9,384 nt of DNA from the NCBI GenBank assembly GCA_963814985.1, contig CAWFFV010000037.1:1-9384 (forward strand). The letters run 5' to 3'. This document shows positions 7,584 to 9,384 of this stretch, piece by piece (the stretch's first letter is position 1; the number at the start of each line of letters is the position of its first letter). The notes below the pieces were generated by a model. That model was given only the letters and a program-made list of their open reading frames with translations. It ran no database searches and was not told the origin of the DNA. Source of the DNA: CAWFFV01 sp963814985. Its GTDB lineage: Bacteria; Chloroflexota; Ktedonobacteria; Ktedonobacterales; Ktedonobacteraceae. A program made the translations under genes and the position numbers.

Positions 7584-7591
7584 CGTAGGCG

Positions 7592-7656
7592 GCGCGGTTT
7601 ACAAGCCCGTGACTGCATTATGCCGTTAATGAAGAACGCAGGCTTGTGAACCGCGC
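7592..7656. terminator. Convergent-gene hairpin, possible bidirectional terminator
   Basis: Arms 7592-7607 and 7641-7656 pair over 16 bp with one T-G wobble. The loop is 33 nt and itself contains CATTA/TAATG. The element sits 8 bp after the ABC-F stop and 24 bp beyond the baeRF stop, the right place for shared termination. It lacks a T-run and the loop is long, so a plain intrinsic terminator is not certain. Confidence 0.45.
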
Positions 7657-7680
7657 ACCATACAAGTTATTCTCTGCTCA

Positions 7681-8851
7681 TTAGTAGCGATAGATCGCTG
7701 CTAACGGAGTGGAGACAGGCATTTTTGTGTGCTCGATGGCGTAAACAGCACCTCCATGAAGAAGCGTTTGTCTTGCGGCTAAATCCAGTAACTCTTCATC
7801 GTCAAGCTGGGGGAGTCTGGTGTACGTCGATGGCGTGTGTCTCCGGCTCAAAAGTGCCCCATTGTTCCTGGTCGATTGCCACGAACAGGCTCTCAACACG
7901 TCCATAATAGGCGGCTGACACAATCTCGCTGACGTTGCTAGAGACTCGCTCAGTATTTGTATATTCCCGGTAGCGGGTGATGGCATCTTGTTGCGCTTTT
8001 TGTAAGTAAGGTTCTACGGCGGGCCAGGCTTGTTCATGCAATGTTTCTGCTCTCAACTTGTCAGGATTACCCGGAATGCCAGAAGGGAGCAGATGAGGAT
8101 AGGTATTGGCCTCGTGATAGATGGGTAAGAGATACTCCACGCCTGTCAGGATTAGTGGTACTCTTTCGTCGTGAAGTATCTCATGTAATCCTCGATCTAC
8201 CTGTTGAAAGTAGTGGAGCAGGTTAATTTTAGTATCATCAATGCCGACCCCCTGTCCATGGAACACCGCCGCCCGGTGTCCGCCTTTGCTTATAGTCATC
8301 TCTGTTGAACTGCTATGGTAGTGTAGCTGGTTGTCGGGTTGGTTATACCCAAGCGCCTCGTCAAGACTGGTAGGGACCGATTCTGGTAGTACAACTTCCT
8401 CAACGGTGTTGCGTGTATTTTCAAGCAGTCGGATAGCATTCTGACTGAGAGCCAGGATATAAAAGCGCACATCTTCTGTCAGAAACGGTAAGAGTGGCTT
8501 GAGGTAGAAATGATCAGCAATCATCACCTGCTCTTTTAAACTGGCTGGTAGCTGGTAGGTAAACAGGTCATGCGGAGAGCGCAGAATGGCAAGCCCATCA
8601 ACTGGATGTTCCCAGAACTCTTTGTCATCTATTAAAGCCTGAATGGGCTTGAGCAAATCCTCAATCTGTTCCAGACTCATACCCCTCGTCAGTAAGCGAC
8701 GCTCGGCCTCGCGGAGCTGATTCCTGAGTCTCACGGGGTCTTGCTGAATTTCTGCGCCAGCCCGATGATGGGTCGGCATAAAAATTGAGATGCAGGGATC
8801 AGCATGTTTCTCTATGAGTGTCTTGAGGTCACTTTGGGATAGTGTATTCAT
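7681..8851 (-). CDS. baeRF-family protein (bacterial archaeo-eukaryotic release factor-like), probably family 3; one frameshift
   Basis: Members of this family share the fold of archaeal and eukaryotic peptide-release factor domains. Their bacterial role is not established; ribosome-associated or stress functions have been proposed. Recognisable parts: CISIFMPTHHRAGAEIQQDP (20-39), FYLKPLLPFL (115-124), YILALSQNAIRLLE (131-144), HRAAVFHGQGVG (192-203), GVEYLLPIYHEANTYPHLL (237-255) and AAYYGRVESLFVA (313-325). ATG 8851 follows AAGGAG (8861-8866) at 9 nt. As read, the frame stops at 7802 after DVHQTPPA. Reading GGGGG at 7809-7813 as four Gs continues with PQLDDEELLDLAARQTLLHG and ends PLAAIYRY, the family's usual C-terminus, at TAA 7681-7683. 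The restored length is 389 residues. No GGQ-like motif was noted. It is monocistronic and convergent with the ABC-F gene. Family number is from memory. Confidence 0.85.
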
Positions 8852-8884
8852 CGTGTTTTACTCCTTCTATGAGCACTGACATAT

Positions 8885-8950
8885 TTGACAGTAGTGGGAT
8901 CATCGGTCCTGTAAAGGCTTGTCTCTACGATGATCGCTTTTACTTGTCAA
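8885..8950. promoter_or_regulatory. Nested dyad with promoter-like elements upstream of baeRF
   Basis: Inner arms GATCATCG (8898-8905) and CGATGATC (8928-8935) and outer arms TTGACA (8885-8890) and TGTCAA (8945-8950) share nearly the same centre. Read on the minus strand, the outer right arm is a perfect -35 TTGACA; 17 bp on is TAGAGA (8922-8927), a weak -10. A regulator bound to the dyad would cover this promoter. Both readings are tentative. Confidence 0.4.
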
Positions 8951-8969
8951 TGTACAGTAGATTTTTTAG

Positions 8970-9155
8970 TCTGATTTGGAGCACCTTCACAGTGTAGTGT
9001 TGGAGTTTCACGAAGCTATCACAGAAAGTCGTACATCTACTCACAGTGGGATCACAGTCGTTCGCAGCATGACCGGAATGACGGATGCCGCGAGGATACT
9101 TGAGGAGCTACTTTTTTCCCTTTCTAAGAATTTAAAAAAGTCCAGGATATTGTAA
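8970..9155 (+). pseudogene. Possible gene remnant, weakly like the C-terminus of an ATP synthase gamma subunit
   Basis: An open frame of 61 codons runs from after TAG 8967-8969 to TAA 9153-9155. It reads ...AITESRTSTHSGITVVRSM, then TGMTDAARILEELLFSLSKN and LKKSRIL. The pattern of ES.xSxHS, a conserved M/T/A block, LIEEL-like helix and basic end is reminiscent of the gamma-subunit C-terminal helix, but this is from memory and weak. There is no ribosome binding site and no rest of the gene, so it is either a decayed fragment or chance. Confidence 0.2.
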
Positions 9156-9192
9156 ATCGTAGTTGTGTTATGTATAGTAGGGGTCGTTACTA

Positions 9193-9228
9193 TTTCATGT
9201 GCATGCTTTACAAAACATGCACATGAAA
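9193..9228. repeat. Perfect 13-bp inverted repeat, TTTCATGTGCATG / CATGCACATGAAA
   Basis: The arms are 9193-9205 and 9216-9228, with a 10-nt loop CTTTACAAAA. There are no mismatches. No T-run follows on either strand, so it is not a clear terminator. It could be an operator, a foldback remnant, or the 3' hairpin of a gene lying beyond the window. Confidence 0.6.
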
Positions 9229-9384
9229 CAGAATGACTTGATGAGAGTATTAGCAGCCTTTTCAAACTGACTGGTTTTTCTTTAAGTCTCTCTTGCCAGG
9301 TATCAATAAGAATGCAGCTGTTTGTTCACACTTGTCTGGATATTTTGCAGAAATGTTGAGCTACTTTCTTGTTGAACTAAAACC

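Larger units (their letters stand above)
8852..9384. other. Region upstream of the baeRF gene without a convincing gene
   Basis: This holds the baeRF ribosome binding site, a promoter-like pair inside a nested dyad (8885-8950), an open frame of 61 codons on the plus strand with weak resemblance to a known family (8970-9155), an AT-rich dyad (9110-9141) and a perfect 13-bp inverted repeat (9193-9228). From 9230 to the right edge I see nothing clear. Confidence 0.55.

Noticed and set aside
9110..9141. Dyad ACTTTTTT / AAAAAAGT
   Set aside because: It is made only of A and T runs, which pair by chance in AT-rich DNA.
9309..9384. Open minus-strand frame entering from the right edge, ending near 9309
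   Set aside because: Only about 24 codons are visible, with no recognisable motif; too short to support a gene.

Overview
The window reads like a piece of a Ktedonobacteria-type Chloroflexota genome. This is an inference from family resemblance, not from a search. The clues are an XRE-type helix-turn-helix regulator with a long helical TPR-like tail, a 65-residue helical protein of a kind I associate with that class, a secreted GH5 glycoside hydrolase with tandem accessory modules, and a baeRF-family protein. I see no rRNA, tRNA, CRISPR array, transposase or phage gene.

Layout. (1) 9-1838, minus strand: a probable two-gene operon, HTH/TPR regulator then NUDIX hydrolase, with 19 nt between stop and start. 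(2) 1839-2175: a regulatory region with a perfect 8+8 bp palindrome and an 11-bp tandem repeat. (3) 2176-2372, plus strand: the 65-residue protein. (4) 2373-2638: two hairpins, one with a stem of about 35 bp. (5) 2639-5447, minus strand: a secreted GH5 cellulase-like enzyme with signal peptide, catalytic domain and three tandem modules of about 185 residues. (6) 5448-5971: a divergent intergenic region with a promoter and a leader hairpin ahead of the next gene. (7) 5972-7583, plus strand: an ABC-F ribosome-associated ATPase. (8) 7584-7680: a convergent intergenic hairpin. (9) 7681-8851, minus strand: a baeRF protein. (10) 8852-9384: no convincing gene, but two dyads and a weak possible gene remnant.

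Every recognisable gene is interrupted by small indels: 1 in the NUDIX gene, 2 in the regulator, 1 in the small gene, 13 in the GH5 gene, 1 in the ABC-F gene and 1 in the baeRF gene. Undoing these 19 events gives clean full-length products of 206, 395, 65, 937, 536 and 389 residues. Catalytic and binding motifs are intact, and no other in-frame stop was noticed. Many events lie in short homopolymers, and some compensate each other within about 30 bp. The simplest reading is uncorrected indel error from long-read or low-coverage assembly, not decay, so the genes below are described as restored products.

The genes do not form one pathway. They look like ordinary accessory content: polysaccharide degradation, nucleotide-derivative hydrolysis under a dedicated regulator, and two translation-associated proteins (ABC-F and baeRF) in convergent orientation. 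I did not find strong evidence for an undescribed system. The best leads are the long hairpin, the GH5 module triplication, and the regulatory dyads.
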